A DNA stretch of 64,000 nucleotides from assembly GCA_022414725.1 (NCBI GenBank), contig CM039464.1, positions 4,697,005-4,761,004 of the forward strand, written 5' to 3'. The notes beneath the pieces are model-generated. The model was given only the letters and a program-made list of their open reading frames with translations, did no database searches and had not been told where the DNA came from. Below are positions 63,846 through 64,000 of this stretch, piece by piece; positions within the stretch are counted from its first letter, which is position 1, and each line of letters opens with the position of its first letter. The DNA is from Microglena sp. YARC. Taxonomy: Eukaryota > Chlorophyta > Chlorophyceae > Chlamydomonadales > Chlamydomonadaceae. The position numbers and the translations under genes were made by a program.

Positions 63846-63850
63846 ACAAG

Positions 63851-63968
63851 GGTCCAAGCCGCCCCCAACAGTCCTCCCATTGTAGTGCTTCCTGGATTTG
63901 GCAACTGTACAGCCGACTACGTGGCCCCCTTTGGTGAAGCGGAAGGCTCTTTGAAGAATAATCTTCGG
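63851..63968 (+). CDS. Alpha/beta-hydrolase-like protein, single exon visible (partial)
   Basis: Between acceptor CTCTTACAAG and donor CGG before GTAGGG there is an open 118-nt exon. Its frame reads VQAAPNSPPIVVLPGFGNCT and continues ADYVAPFGEAEGSLKNNLR. 'PxVVLPGFGN...DY' matches the first strand and oxyanion-loop region of plant and algal lipase-like alpha/beta hydrolases, many of them plastid proteins. The exon starts with one base completing an upstream codon, so an earlier exon, not identified, must lie upstream. The gene continues beyond the window; the catalytic Ser, Asp and His are not visible. Confidence 0.6.
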
Positions 63969-64000
63969 GTAGGGCGGTAGGAAGTGTGGGTGGGTGGGTG

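Overview
The window reads as nuclear DNA of a green alga, most likely a chlorophycean of the Chlamydomonas/Volvox kind. Support: a gene whose first exon encodes a plastid transit-like peptide, a plant-type plastid PH-like membrane protein, spliceosomal introns with GTGAGT/GTAAGT donors, telomere-like TTTAGGG tracts, and a very high load of minisatellites and poly-G/poly-C runs. The species cannot be fixed from this sequence alone. Nothing bacterial, no CRISPR array and no rRNA gene was seen.

Layout. 1-4.9 kb: AT-rich satellites, including about 20 copies of a 107-bp unit, interrupted at 0.78-2.57 kb by hairpin-rich and minisatellite DNA. 4.9-14.9 kb: a plus-strand drug/metabolite-transporter (EamA) gene whose exons are repeatedly echoed in its introns, with SINE, hAT-type and LINE-tail insertions. 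15.3-16.1 kb: a minus-strand LINE 3' fragment. 16.3-21.3 kb: a Ty1/copia-type LTR element with gag, protease and integrase but no reverse transcriptase. 22.9 kb: a 90-bp near-perfect palindrome. 23.5-32.9 kb: a complete four-exon plus-strand gene (252 residues; phases match at every junction) for a plastid PH-like membrane protein. 35.5-38.1 kb: a decayed retroelement with RNase H and a Cys/His motif; the 15 kb fragment belongs to the same family. 39.6-59.5 kb: a giant minus-strand gene, eight phase-consistent exons of about 2,965 codons, with very long low-complexity exons followed by two calponin-homology-like domains. 63.85 kb to the end: the first recognisable exon of a plus-strand alpha/beta-hydrolase gene that leaves the window.

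The most unusual property is shared by all four genes. Next to real exons the introns hold tandem arrays of partial, usually broken copies of that exon edge with its splice site ('exon echoes'). The transporter TM1 exon occurs about a dozen times, and at least two copies (5804-5896 and 6837-6929) are fully open with both splice sites. Exon-edge duplication therefore looks like a habitual mutational process in this genome. Its mechanism and any effect on splicing are unknown.

The genes do not form an evident pathway: a membrane transporter, a plastid membrane protein, a probable cytoskeletal scaffold and a hydrolase. All exon calls come from reading splice consensus, phase and protein-family resemblance by eye; no alignment or transcript evidence was available.
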